Assembly (NCBI RefSeq): GCF_001982635.1
Contig: NZ_MKFI01000002.1
Coordinates: 495,964-559,963 of the forward strand
Source of the DNA: Bradyrhizobium mercantei
GTDB lineage: Bacteria; Pseudomonadota; Alphaproteobacteria; Rhizobiales; Xanthobacteraceae
Reading direction: 5' to 3'
Length of the DNA stretch: 64,000 nucleotides
This document shows, piece by piece, positions 34,906 to 44,461 of this stretch. Positions within the stretch are counted from its first letter, which is position 1; each line of letters starts with the position of its first letter. The position numbers and the translations under genes were made by a program. The notes beneath the pieces are model-generated. The model was not told the origin of the DNA and did no database searches. It saw only the letters and a program-made list of their open reading frames with translations.

Positions 34906-36231
34906 TCACTTTGCCGGTCCGGCGGTTGCCAGCCGTTTGGCGAAGAACGCATCGATCGCCTGGACCATCGAGCCGACGGCCTTGTTCCGCCAGTTCTCGG
35001 AGACCAGGTGCTCGAGATCGCCCTTGTTCGAGACGTAGCCGATCTCGACCAGCACCGACGGCACGTCGGGCGCCTTCAGCACCCGGAAGCCGGCCGATTT
35101 GAGCGGGTGCTTGTGCATCCGCACCGTGGTCTTCATCTCGTCCATCAGCAGACGGGCGAAGCGGTTGGAGAAGGTCTTGGTTTCGCGCTGCGCGAGGTCG
35201 ATCAGGATGTCGGCGACCTCGGTCGGCTCATCGGTCAGGTTGACGCCGGCGATCGCGTCGGCCTTGTTTTCCGCTTCCGCCAGCCGCTCGGCCTCGGCGT
35301 CGGAGGCCTTGTCCGACACCGTGTAGATGGTGGCGCCCTGGGCGTCGCCCTCGCGGCGCGGCAGCGCGTCGGCATGGATCGAGACGAACAGCGCGGCGGA
35401 TTGCGAGCGCGCGATCTTCACCCGATCGTTGAGCGGGATGAAGGTGTCGTCGGACCGCGTCATGACCACGCGATATTTGCCCGACTTCTCGATCCGATCG
35501 CGCAAGGCAAGGCCGAAGCCCAGCACCAGGTTCTTCTCGGTCTGGTCGCCGGATTGGGTGCCGTTGTCGATGCCGCCGTGACCGGGGTCGATCACGATCA
35601 GCGGGCGCGCGTCGGTGACCGCAACCGGCGGCAGCGCCGCCGTGGTGACGGCCGGAATGGTCGCCGTGGTCGAATCGGAGATCGCGGGCTTCAGTTCGGG
35701 CCGGCTCTCGGGTGCGAGCGACTGCACGAAGCTGGTGCGATCGACCTGCTCGAAATCCAGCACCAGCCGCGGCGGCTGGCCGTTGGCAGCATCGAGCACA
35801 TACGAATTGGCGATCTTCACCGGCCCTGTCAGGTCGAACACGATCCGGGAGCCGCCGGGCATCACGAGGCCATAGCGGAAGGCCTTCACCAGGCCCCGCC
35901 CGGCCGAGCCGGTGCCGGTGGCGAGCTGGAAATTGACCTGCGGGATATCGACCACGACCCGGTAAGGGTCGGCCAGCGGGAAGGCGCGGAATTCGATCTT
36001 GCGGTCGAGATCGAGGATGAATCGGGTCTGCTTGTCGTCACCGGCGAGCCTGGCGCCGGATGCGACCGGGAAATTCGGGGCACTGGTGGCCGGGGCACTG
36101 GCGGCCGGGGCAGACGGGCCGGCCTGCGGCCCCTCGGCCGCGCTCGGGGCGCCGGCCACGGCAAACACCGATGCTGCAGCGCACAGCAGCCCGCATCCCA
36201 GAAAAACAAGGTGTTTTGCGCGGTTCTCCAC
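34906..36231 (-). CDS. amiC: N-acetylmuramoyl-L-alanine amidase with AMIN domain
   Basis: A periplasmic Zn amidase that cuts the MurNAc-L-Ala bond, needed for daughter-cell separation. It has 441 residues with a signal peptide (to about 30) and a Pro/Ala-rich linker. An AMIN peptidoglycan-targeting domain lies at about 58-170 (TRFILDLDRKIEFRAFPLAD). Amidase_3 spans about 210-435, with IDPGHGG, EKNLVLG, SIHADA and VEIGYVSN giving the Zn ligands and catalytic Glu. The start is a GTG with GGGAGG upstream. It is probably co-transcribed with mrcA. M23 activators such as the 15157 protein could regulate it. Confidence 0.93.
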   Translation of the reverse strand: MENRAKHLVFLGCGLLCAAASVFAVAGAPSAAEGPQAGPSAPAASAPATSAPNFPVASGARLAGDDKQTRFILDLDRKIEFRAFPLADPYRVVVDIPQVNFQLATGTGSAGRGLVKAFRYGLVMPGGSRIVFDLTGPVKIANSYVLDAANGQPPRLVLDFEQVDRTSFVQSLAPESRPELKPAISDSTTATIPAVTTAALPPVAVTDARPLIVIDPGHGGIDNGTQSGDQTEKNLVLGFGLALRDRIEKSGKYRVVMTRSDDTFIPLNDRVKIARSQSAALFVSIHADALPRREGDAQGATIYTVSDKASDAEAERLAEAENKADAIAGVNLTDEPTEVADILIDLAQRETKTFSNRFARLLMDEMKTTVRMHKHPLKSAGFRVLKAPDVPSVLVEIGYVSNKGDLEHLVSENWRNKAVGSMVQAIDAFFAKRLATAGPAK

Positions 36232-36948
36232 CCGATTCGGAGCCTCCCAGCTGCTTCTTACCGCATTAGAACCACACGGTTAATCGCCGCCTAATGACGC
36301 CTGGGCGAAAAGAACCGAGTGTTGCGGCGGCGTGACGCTTCCCTTGCACGCGGCGGCCAATCCACGTATGTACGGAGTGCTGACGGCTAGTACTCCCGGT
36401 TGTGTCGCGTTCAGCCTCCCGGTGCAGCGGTGGAACCTTCCAAGTCGAAGATCCCATCGTGTTTTTCCGGTCCCTCCCCAGCCAGCGCCGCGCGCGGCTG
36501 ACATGGAGTGGCGGATTCGAGCCCGAGCGGCGTCCGGTCCCAGGCACACTCCCTCGCCAGAGGGACGGTTTGAGACACGGCATAACCGATTATCCGGTCC
36601 TTGGGGGATTCCTTTGGGGCCTCGATATGCGATGGCCGGCAGGCGCTTCGGCGCCGAGCCGGGCTTTCAGCAAAAGATACGGCGGTATTTCTCGCCGCCA
36701 ACATGTTTAGACGGGCCGACGCTTAATGCGCCAGACTGCATTGCCGACCAGGATCCCCCGAATGATCGCGTTGACGCGAGGTGAAAACCTCGCCCGTCGC
36801 ATCATCCCGGTGAGTTCCCGTCCGGCGCTGCGCCGCGAGACGCGTTTTGGCCTTCCCCTCACCCCCGAATCAGGTGGACCGTCGCGTCACCGGGCGGCGC
36901 AGTTTGCGCGCGCCATGATCCGCGCCCGCCGCCGTCAAGAGCTCCAAA
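36232..36948 (+). other. Long region upstream of rne, probable RNase E leader
   Basis: These 717 bases between the divergent amiC and rne genes have no open frame that looks coded. Several GC-rich inverted segments are visible, for example around 36776-36801. Long, structured 5' leaders of rne that also give rise to small RNAs are known in rhizobia, so a leader RNA starting well upstream is plausible. I cannot point to the start site. Confidence 0.45.
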
Positions 36949-39900
36949 ATGCCCAACAAGATGTTGATCGATGCCACCCACCCGGAAGAGACCCGGGTCG
37001 TTGTGGTCCGTGGCAATCGCGTCGAAGAGTTTGATTTCGAGACCGCCCAGCGCAAACAACTGCGCGGCAACATTTACCTCGCCAAGGTCACGCGCGTAGA
37101 GCCGTCGCTGCAGGCTGCCTTCATCGAGTATGGCGGCAACCGGCACGGCTTCCTGGCCTTCAGCGAAATCCATCCGGACTACTACCAGATCCCGGTCGCC
37201 GACCGTCAGGCGCTGATCGAAGCCGACGAGCGCGCCCATCGCGAGGCCGAGGAAGAGCACGAGAACCGCGGTCATCGCCGCCGCTCGCGCCATCGCAATG
37301 CCCGCCGCCGCGGCCATGGCGACCGCGTCCAGAGCGAGGTGATCGAGGGTACCGGCGATGCGCAGGCGCAGCCGGCGGTCGAGGCTCACGAGCAGCCCGT
37401 CGATGCCGAGCATCACGAGCATGGCGTAATCGCCCACGAGGATCACGAGCACGAGGGTCACGAGCGCGAAGCGCATGATCATGCGCATCACGACGACCAC
37501 GAGCATCACCATGATCACGAGCACCATGACCATGGTCACGACGATCATGGCCACGATGATCACGATCATGATCACCACGACCATGACCACCACGACCATG
37601 ATCATGCGCACGACCACGCTCCCGCGGTGAGCGGGGCGCCGGCCACCGAGACCGTGTCCGACCCCGTTGTCGCGGCGGTCGAAGCCTCCGTTGCGTCGGC
37701 CGCGCCGGACGCTGCCGAACCCGCCGAGGTCAATCATGAGCCCGAGCGGGCCCATGAGGAACAGGTCGAGGAAAACGCCGCGCACGCCGACGACGCGCCG
37801 CATGTCGCTGCCGACGAAGTTCACGCCGTGGCCGATGAGCACGCGGTCTCCGAATACGCAGGGTTCGCGGAAGTGGCCGCGCCCGAGGCCGTGCCTGGCG
37901 ACGACGCCGGCGAGGATGACGAAGAGGACGACGGCGAGGAAGGCGAAGAAGAGGACGTTGTCGAGTCCGTCGGCGGCGACGACGTGCTCGAGGAGGTTCC
38001 GGAGCGCCCGTTCCGCCCGCGCCGCCAGTACAAGATCCAGGAAGTGATCAAGCGCCGGCAGGTGATGCTGGTGCAGGTCGTCAAGGAAGAGCGCGGCAAC
38101 AAGGGCGCCGCGCTGACCACCTATCTGTCGCTCGCCGGCCGCTATGCCGTGCTGATGCCCAACACCGCGCGTGGCGGCGGCATCAGCCGCAAGATCACCT
38201 CGGCGCAGGACCGCTCGCGGCTGAAGGAAGTGGTGCAGGATCTCGACGTGCCCGAGGGCATGGGGATCATCCTGCGCACCGCCGGCGCCTCGCGCAGCAA
38301 GCCGGAGATCAAGCGCGACTTCGAGTACCTGATCCGGATGTGGGAGACGGTCCGCGATCTGACGCTGAAGTCGCAGGCGCCGACGCTGGTCTACGAGGAA
38401 GGCTCGCTGATCAAGCGCTCGCTGCGCGACCTCTACAACAAGGAGATCGACGAGATCCAGGTGGCGGGCGAAGCCGGCTACCGCGAAGCCCGCGACTTCA
38501 TGAAGATGCTGATGCCGGCCAATGTGCGCGCGGTGAAGCAATATCGCGACGGCCAGCCGCTGTTCTCGCGAATGGGCGTCGAGAGCCAGCTCGATGCGAT
38601 GTTCTCGCCGACCGTGCAGCTGCGCTCCGGCGGCTACATCGTCATCAACCAGACCGAGGCGCTGGTCTCGATCGACGTCAACTCGGGACGGGCGACGCGC
38701 GAGCACCATATCGAGGACACCGCGCTCAAGACCAATCTGGAGGCGGCGGAAGAAGTCGCGCGGCAGTTGCGTCTGCGTGACCTTGCCGGCCTGATCGTCA
38801 TCGACTTCATCGACATGGACGAGAAGCGCAACAACCGCGCGGTCGAGCGCAAGCTGTCCGACTGCCTGCGCCAGGACCGTGCGCGGATCCAGGTCGGCCG
38901 CATCTCGCATTTCGGCCTGCTGGAGATGTCGCGCCAGCGCATTCGCGCCAGCGTGCTGGAGAGCTCGACCGAGCCCTGCCCGCAATGCGGCGGAAGCGGC
39001 CACGTCCGCTCGGTCTCGTCGGTGGCGCTGCAGCTGCTGCGCGGCATCGAGGAAATCCTGATGAAGGGCGCGACCCATAATCTGGTGGTCCGCACCCGCA
39101 CCGACGTCGCGCTCTACGTGCTCAACCACAAGCGCGGCCATCTGCGCGACCTCGAAGACTCGTTCCGCGTCTCGCTGTCGATCGTCGCCGACGCCACGGT
39201 GCACGGCCAGCAATCCTACATCATCGATCGCGGCGAGCAGGTGCATACGCTCGAAGCCGCCAAGGCGCTGCTCGCGGCGCAGGCTGCATCGGCACCCTCG
39301 CAGGCCGAAGAGGTCGATGACGAGGAAGAACTGTTCGAATACGAGGCCGAGATCGAGACCGACGAGACCGAAGGCCTCGCCGACGATCGCGCGGCCGGCG
39401 AAGAAGCAGGCTCCGCCGAGGGCGAAGGCGACGGCCAGCGCCGCAAGCGCCGCCGCCGGCGCCGCGGCCGCGGTGGCAGCGGCGAAGCGCGCGAAGGCGC
39501 CCAGCCGCCGCGCGAGGACGGCGACCTCATGCATGTCCTGCCCGAAGGCACCGAGGCGGTTGCTGCCTCCGATGCCGAAGGCGAAGAGGAAGAAGGCGAC
39601 GACGCGCAGGGCGCGGCCCGTGACGACCAGGCCGGCAACGGCGATCGCCGTCCGCGCCGCCGCGGACGTCGTGGCGGCCGCCGTCGGCGCGGCAGCGGTG
39701 GACCGGATGACGGTCTCGCCGGATCGATCTCCGACGAGTTGAGCCCGGCGGCAGCGCCGGAAGCCACCGACGCGGTCGCCGATTTCGATAGCCATGATTC
39801 GGAGCCGGCGCCCTCGCTCGCGCAGCCCGAATTGGTCGCCGCGCCGCCGGAATGGCAGCCGGTCGAGGCCCCCCCTGTCGAGGCCGTTGCGGCGCCCGAA

Positions 39901-40161
39901 CCGGAGGCTGCCACTGCCGCCGTCGAGGACACCGCCGCCGAAGGCGACCGCGCGCAGCGGCGCCGTTCGACGGTGCGCGAAAAGGTCAGCTTCGCGTCGA
40001 GCCCGCAGCCCGATGCATCAGCGCCCGCACTGGTTCAGAGCCCGGCGGAGGAAGCCGCCCCTGAACCCGCAGCGGCCGCTCCGGAGCCTGCACCGGCCGA
40101 AACCGCCGAGGCTCCGGCCCGCAAGGGTTGGTGGTCGCGCCGCTTCGGCGGCGGCAACTAG
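36949..40161 (+). CDS. rne: Ribonuclease E with His/Asp-rich insertion
   Basis: The 1,070-residue main endoribonuclease for mRNA decay and rRNA/tRNA maturation, and the degradosome scaffold. The S1 domain is split: MPNKMLIDA to FSEIHPDYY (1-83) and VMLVQVVKEERGNKGA (from about 364). The 270 or so residues between hold a segment with more than 30 histidines (152-224) and an acidic stretch (about 320-345). Catalytic Asp576 (SIDVNSG) and Asp619 (IVIDFIDM) and the Zn-link Cys677/Cys680 (CPQC) are intact. The C-terminal third is Arg- and acid-rich, disordered, and ends GWWSRRFGGGN. A strong terminator follows. Confidence 0.96.
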   Translation: MPNKMLIDATHPEETRVVVVRGNRVEEFDFETAQRKQLRGNIYLAKVTRVEPSLQAAFIEYGGNRHGFLAFSEIHPDYYQIPVADRQALIEADERAHREAEEEHENRGHRRRSRHRNARRRGHGDRVQSEVIEGTGDAQAQPAVEAHEQPVDAEHHEHGVIAHEDHEHEGHEREAHDHAHHDDHEHHHDHEHHDHGHDDHGHDDHDHDHHDHDHHDHDHAHDHAPAVSGAPATETVSDPVVAAVEASVASAAPDAAEPAEVNHEPERAHEEQVEENAAHADDAPHVAADEVHAVADEHAVSEYAGFAEVAAPEAVPGDDAGEDDEEDDGEEGEEEDVVESVGGDDVLEEVPERPFRPRRQYKIQEVIKRRQVMLVQVVKEERGNKGAALTTYLSLAGRYAVLMPNTARGGGISRKITSAQDRSRLKEVVQDLDVPEGMGIILRTAGASRSKPEIKRDFEYLIRMWETVRDLTLKSQAPTLVYEEGSLIKRSLRDLYNKEIDEIQVAGEAGYREARDFMKMLMPANVRAVKQYRDGQPLFSRMGVESQLDAMFSPTVQLRSGGYIVINQTEALVSIDVNSGRATREHHIEDTALKTNLEAAEEVARQLRLRDLAGLIVIDFIDMDEKRNNRAVERKLSDCLRQDRARIQVGRISHFGLLEMSRQRIRASVLESSTEPCPQCGGSGHVRSVSSVALQLLRGIEEILMKGATHNLVVRTRTDVALYVLNHKRGHLRDLEDSFRVSLSIVADATVHGQQSYIIDRGEQVHTLEAAKALLAAQAASAPSQAEEVDDEEELFEYEAEIETDETEGLADDRAAGEEAGSAEGEGDGQRRKRRRRRRGRGGSGEAREGAQPPREDGDLMHVLPEGTEAVAASDAEGEEEEGDDAQGAARDDQAGNGDRRPRRRGRRGGRRRRGSGGPDDGLAGSISDELSPAAAPEATDAVADFDSHDSEPAPSLAQPELVAAPPEWQPVEAPPVEAVAAPEPEAATAAVEDTAAEGDRAQRRRSTVREKVSFASSPQPDASAPALVQSPAEEAAPEPAAAAPEPAPAETAEAPARKGWWSRRFGGGN

Positions 40162-40176
40162 CCCACCTGCAAGTCA

Positions 40177-40207
40177 AAACGCCCGGTTCACGCCGGGCGT
40201 TTTTATT
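40177..40207 (+). terminator. rne intrinsic terminator
   Basis: ACGCCCGG (40179-40186), a six-base loop, CCGGGCGT (40193-40200), then TTTTATT. It lies 16 bases after the rne stop. Confidence 0.9.
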
Positions 40208-40266
40208 GGACAGGCCATCCGTTCGTCAGACGCCAGCGTGACGAAGCCTGACGGAGACGAATCCCG

Positions 40267-41499
40267 ATGCGAAGCGCGATCGTTCTTGGCAGCGGCATGG
40301 TGGGCGTCAGCACGGCGCTGCATTTGCAGCGCCGCGGCTGGTCGGTCACCCTCATCGACCGCAAGGAACCCGGCCGCGAGACCAGCTACGGCAACGCCGG
40401 CATCATTCAGAGCGAGGCGGTGCGGCCCTATCCGATGCCGCGCGATCCCGCGGTCCTCGCCAGGATCGCGATGGGGCGCACCAATGACGTGCGCTATCGG
40501 CTGGCGTCGCTGCCGCGGCACGCCGGTCCGCTGCTGCGCTATTGGTGGAACTCGACGCCCGAGCGGCATCGCGAAGCCACCCTCGCCTGGTCACGCCTGA
40601 TCGCCCATGCCATCGCGGAGCACGACACGCTGATCCGCGATGCCCATGCCGACAATCTGATCCGCCGTGCCGGCTATCGCCTGCTGCATCGCGACCCGGC
40701 GGCGCTGGCGCAGGCGATCGCCGTCGCCGAGGAGAACCAGCGTGAGTTCGGGGTGCAGTTCCGCGTGCTCGACGGCCCCGCGCTCGCCAAGGCGGAGCCG
40801 TTGCTGCGCGACGACCTGCCCGGCGCCATTCACTGGCTTGGGCCGTGGACGGTGTCGGATCCCGGCGGGCTGGTGTCCGCCTATGCCGGCCTGTTCGAGC
40901 GTCTCGGCGGCACGCTGCTGCGCGGCGATGCGCAAACGCTGACGGAGACCGCAACCGGCTGGTCGGTCGATACGACGAGCGGCCGGATCGATGCCGCCCA
41001 CGTCGTCATCACGCTCGGACCCTGGTCACCGCAATTGCTGCGCAAGTTCGGCTACCGGATCCCGCTGGTGCGCAAGCGCGGCTACCACATGCACTATCAG
41101 GGCGGCCGATCGCTCGACCTGCCGCTGGTCGATACCGCCAATGGCTATGCCATGGCGCCGATGGCCAAGGGTATCCGCATCACGACAGGCGCGGAATTGA
41201 CCAGCCCCGACGCGCCGGCGACGCCCATCCAGCTCGGCTACGCGGAAACCGCCGCGCGCGAGCTGATCGAGATCGGCAGCCGCGTCGAGCCCGAGCCCTG
41301 GTTCGGCACCCGCCCCTGCACCACCGACATGCTGCCGGTGCTCGGGCCTGTGCCGCGCCATCGCGGCCTGTGGGTGAATTTCGGTCACGGCCACCAGGGT
41401 TTTACGCTCGGCCCCGCGACGGCGCGCGTGCTGGCCGAAACGATGAACGGCGAGGCATCCTCGGTGGACACCTCGCCGTATCGGTTGGACCGGTTCTGA
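40267..41499 (+). CDS. FAD-dependent D-amino-acid dehydrogenase-like oxidoreductase
   Basis: A 410-residue DAO-family flavoprotein. The FAD motif GSGMVGVSTALHLQRRG lies at residues 8-24, with Arg/Lys and Glu-type ribose contacts after it (LIDRKEPGRETSYGNAG). A late FAD loop is NFGHGHQGFTLGPATARVLA (about 374-393). It resembles DadA-type small subunits, which oxidise D-amino acids and pass electrons to the respiratory chain. The substrate is not certain. It is a single gene after the rne terminator; dctA is convergent. Confidence 0.86.
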   Translation: MRSAIVLGSGMVGVSTALHLQRRGWSVTLIDRKEPGRETSYGNAGIIQSEAVRPYPMPRDPAVLARIAMGRTNDVRYRLASLPRHAGPLLRYWWNSTPERHREATLAWSRLIAHAIAEHDTLIRDAHADNLIRRAGYRLLHRDPAALAQAIAVAEENQREFGVQFRVLDGPALAKAEPLLRDDLPGAIHWLGPWTVSDPGGLVSAYAGLFERLGGTLLRGDAQTLTETATGWSVDTTSGRIDAAHVVITLGPWSPQLLRKFGYRIPLVRKRGYHMHYQGGRSLDLPLVDTANGYAMAPMAKGIRITTGAELTSPDAPATPIQLGYAETAARELIEIGSRVEPEPWFGTRPCTTDMLPVLGPVPRHRGLWVNFGHGHQGFTLGPATARVLAETMNGEASSVDTSPYRLDRF

Positions 41500-41513
41500 T
41501 TTAGGACGCGGAT

Positions 41514-42848
41514 CTAGTCGGTCGTGACCGCGGTCTCCATGTCGGTCGGATCGATCTGCCTTGCGAGATTGGCATTGAGCTTGTCGCGGTCGAGTTCGCC
41601 TTCCCACCAGGCGACGATCACGCAGGCTACGCCGTTGCCGCACAGATTGGTCAGCGCGCGGCACTCGCTCATGAACTTGTCGATGCCGAGCACGATCGCC
41701 ATGCCCGGCACCAGCCGCGGATCGACCACCGCAAGCGTCGCCGCCAGCGTGATGAAGCCCGCGCCGGTGATGCCGGATGCGCCCTTCGAGGTCAGCATCG
41801 CCACGATCAGGATGGTGATCTGCTGGCTGAAGGTGAGATCGAAGCCGAGCGCCTGCGCGATGAACAGCGTCGCCAGCGTCATGTAGATGTTGGTGCCGTC
41901 GAGGTTGAACGAATAGCCCGTGGGCACCACGAGGCCGACCACGGATTTCGAGCAGCCGAGCCGTTCGAGCTTTTCCATCAATGACGGCAGGGCGCTCTCG
42001 GACGACGAGGTGCCGAGCACGATCAACAGCTCGTCCTTGATGTAGGCCAGGAACTTGAAGATCGAGAAGCCTGCGATCCGCGCGATGATGCCGAGCACCA
42101 CGAACACGAACAGCGCGGCGGTCAGATAGAACGTCGCGATCAGCCCCATCAGGTTGAGGATCGCGCCGGTACCGAACTTGCCGATGGTGAAGGCCATCGC
42201 GCCGAACGCGCCGATCGGCGCCGCCCGCATTACGATCGAGATCACGCCGAACACCGCATGTGCGGCATCGTCGATGAAGGAGCGGATGGTGTGGCCGCGC
42301 TCGCCGAGGCCCATGATCGCGAAGCCGAACAGCACCGAGAACAGCAGCACTTGCAGGATCTCGCCCTGCGCGAATGCGCCGACCACGGTGTCCGGAATGA
42401 TGTGCAGCACGAAGTCGACGCTCTTCTGCGCCTCCGCCTGCTTGGCATAATTGGCAACCGCCTGCGCGTTCGCCGCCGCATTGCCGAAGCCCGCACCCGG
42501 CTTCACGATGTTGCCGACCAGCAGTCCGATCACCAGCGCGAAGGTCGAGACCACCTCGAAATAAACCAGCGCCTTGACGCCGATCCGGCCGACCTTCTTG
42601 GCATCTTGTATATGCGCGATGCCCGAGACCACGGTGCAGAAGATGATCGGCGCGATCACCATCTTGATCAGCTTGATGAAGCCGTCGCCGAGCGCCTTGA
42701 TCCACTCGTTGGTGGCAAGCGAGGGCCAGAACGCGCCGACCAGCGCGCCGAGCACGATCGCGATCAGGACCTGGACATAGAGAATCTTGTACCACGGCTT
42801 GCTACCGGCGCTCGCCGGTGAAGCCGTGGCAACGGTTGCCGTTGCCAT
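41514..42848 (-). CDS. dctA: C4-dicarboxylate transporter DctA
   Basis: A 444-residue Na+/H+-coupled dicarboxylate (succinate, fumarate, malate) symporter of the DAACS family with eight helices and two hairpins. Family marks are [18 protein letters not shown] (serine-rich hairpin), [16 protein letters not shown] and [16 protein letters not shown] [15 protein letters not shown]. In rhizobia DctA feeds bacteroids. GGGGAG precedes the ATG. No DctBD genes are adjacent, and I found no clear sigma54 (GG-N10-GC) promoter in the 186 bases upstream. Confidence 0.95.
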   Translation of the reverse strand: MATATVATASPASAGSKPWYKILYVQVLIAIVLGALVGAFWPSLATNEWIKALGDGFIKLIKMVIAPIIFCTVVSGIAHIQDAKKVGRIGVKALVYFEVVSTFALVIGLLVGNIVKPGAGFGNAAANAQAVANYAKQAEAQKSVDFVLHIIPDTVVGAFAQGEILQVLLFSVLFGFAIMGLGERGHTIRSFIDDAAHAVFGVISIVMRAAPIGAFGAMAFTIGKFGTGAILNLMGLIATFYLTAALFVFVVLGIIARIAGFSIFKFLAYIKDELLIVLGTSSSESALPSLMEKLERLGCSKSVVGLVVPTGYSFNLDGTNIYMTLATLFIAQALGFDLTFSQQITILIVAMLTSKGASGITGAGFITLAATLAVVDPRLVPGMAIVLGIDKFMSECRALTNLCGNGVACVIVAWWEGELDRDKLNANLARQIDPTDMETAVTTD

Positions 42849-43034
42849 GTGTCACTCCCCCTCAGAAATGGCGGAAATAGCCAAGATCAACTTGGCCGTT
42901 CAAGTCAAATGGAACTGTGTGGGCCCTGCCGTTTATCCGCGGCGATCTGTCGCGTGCCGCCCGGCCGAAACCGGGGCCAGGCGCTTGCGAAACCGATCGA
43001 ACCGACGTGATGGAGGGCTCTTGAAGACTGCGGG

Positions 43035-44222
43035 CTATTTAAGCCAATGCGCGATCCGCGCAACTGCTTCCTGCATGTCCGCGGCCGAACGCGCATAGGA
43101 AAAACGGATGAAGGCGCGGCCGTGGATCGGATCGAAATCGACGCCCGGGGTCGCCGCGACATGCGCCTTCTCGAGCATCTCGCTGGCGAAGGCGAAACTG
43201 TCGGAGGTGAAGTCGGATACGTCGGCATAGAGATAGAACGCGCCGTCGGCCGGCAGGAACTTGGTCAGCCCGGCCTTCGGCAGGCCCTCGATCAGGATGC
43301 GGCGGTTCTCCTGATAGCCGCGCTTGATCGCCTCCATCTCCTCGCGGCCTTCGAAGGCCGCTTCGGCGGCGATCTGCGACAAGGTCGGCACCGAGATCGA
43401 CAGGTTCTGCTGCAGCCGTTCGATCGGCCGCACCAGCACATCGGGCACCACCATCCAGCCGACGCGCCAGCCGGTCATGCAGAAGTACTTCGAGAACGAG
43501 TTGATCACGAGCGCGTTCGGCGACAGCTCGGCCGCCGTCACCGCGGGGAATGCGTAGTCGAGCCCGTGATAGATCTCGTCGGAGATGAAGCGGATGCCGG
43601 CGCTGTCGGCGGCGGCCATCAGGCTCGACAGCGCCGCGCGCGACATCATGGTGCCGGTCGGGTTGGCGGGGCTGCCGACCAGCACGCCCTTCAGCGGCGC
43701 CTTGCGATGGGCTGATAGCAGCGCCTCGCCGGTCAGCGCATGGCGGGTGTCGCCTGAGGTCTCGATCAGAACCGGCTCGCAGCCGAGCGCGGTCAGGATG
43801 TGCCGGTACGGCGGATAGCCCGGCACGGTGACTGCGACCCGGTCGCCCGGCTCGAACATCGCAAGGAACGCCAGGATGAACCCGCCCGACGAGCCCGTGG
43901 TGACGATGATGCGCTCCGCGTCGACCGCGCAGCCATACGTGTCGCGGTAATGCCGGGCGATGCGCGCGCGCAGCGAGGGAATGCCGAGCGCGGAGGTGTA
44001 GTCGATCCGCCCGTCGACCAGCGCCGCCTGCGCCGCCGCGATCGCCGGCTTCGGCGCCGGCGCCGCGGGCTGGCCCACCTCCATGTGGATGACATGGCCG
44101 CCGGCGGCCTCGATTCGCGCGGCGGCCGCCATCACGTCCATCACCATGAACGGCGGAACATCGCTCCGGCCGGACGCTGTCAAAAGGCTGCTCACACGGT
44201 CTCTCGCTGTCGCTTCAGGCAT
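43035..44222 (-). CDS. PLP-dependent aminotransferase, class I/II
   Basis: A 395-residue fold-type I aminotransferase. The PLP lysine is in NSFSKYFCMTGWRVGW (about residue 243), the pocket Asn-Pro in SPANPTGTM, the Asp-Tyr pair in SDEIYHGLDY, and the substrate Arg in RAFIRFSYA near the C-terminus. Overall it is like aspartate/alanine-type aminotransferases; the substrate cannot be told. It is followed by dctA on the same strand after 186 bases and is divergent from the M48 protease gene. Confidence 0.9.
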   Translation of the reverse strand: MPEATARDRVSSLLTASGRSDVPPFMVMDVMAAAARIEAAGGHVIHMEVGQPAAPAPKPAIAAAQAALVDGRIDYTSALGIPSLRARIARHYRDTYGCAVDAERIIVTTGSSGGFILAFLAMFEPGDRVAVTVPGYPPYRHILTALGCEPVLIETSGDTRHALTGEALLSAHRKAPLKGVLVGSPANPTGTMMSRAALSSLMAAADSAGIRFISDEIYHGLDYAFPAVTAAELSPNALVINSFSKYFCMTGWRVGWMVVPDVLVRPIERLQQNLSISVPTLSQIAAEAAFEGREEMEAIKRGYQENRRILIEGLPKAGLTKFLPADGAFYLYADVSDFTSDSFAFASEMLEKAHVAATPGVDFDPIHGRAFIRFSYARSAADMQEAVARIAHWLK

Positions 44223-44461
44223 GGATTTCTGCTATTGCACGGCCGCTGCCGAATTCGGGTTCCCGCCAGCTGCGGCCGCCCCAGACTGGCCGCATTCGGT
44301 GGCTCCTTATAACGCTTTCAGGCCAAGTGAATACCCCAGTGAATACCCGGTTCGCGTGAAGAAGAACTGCAAAAACAACAGACTGCGCCACGCGCCTGAT
44401 CCACTCGGGCCCGGAACCTGCCCTTGCGCGGGCGCGGTCAGCCATCGCCGATAGATCGCCC

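Noticed and set aside
36859..39795. A 978-codon open frame on the minus strand opposite rne
   Set aside because: It is the mirror of the RNase E coding sequence in GC-rich DNA. Its His/Arg/Ala composition follows from the opposite strand, and it shows no family motif.
42849..43034. A sigma54 promoter for dctA
   Set aside because: DctA genes are often sigma54-dependent, but I found no TGGCAC-N5-TTGC type match in this stretch.
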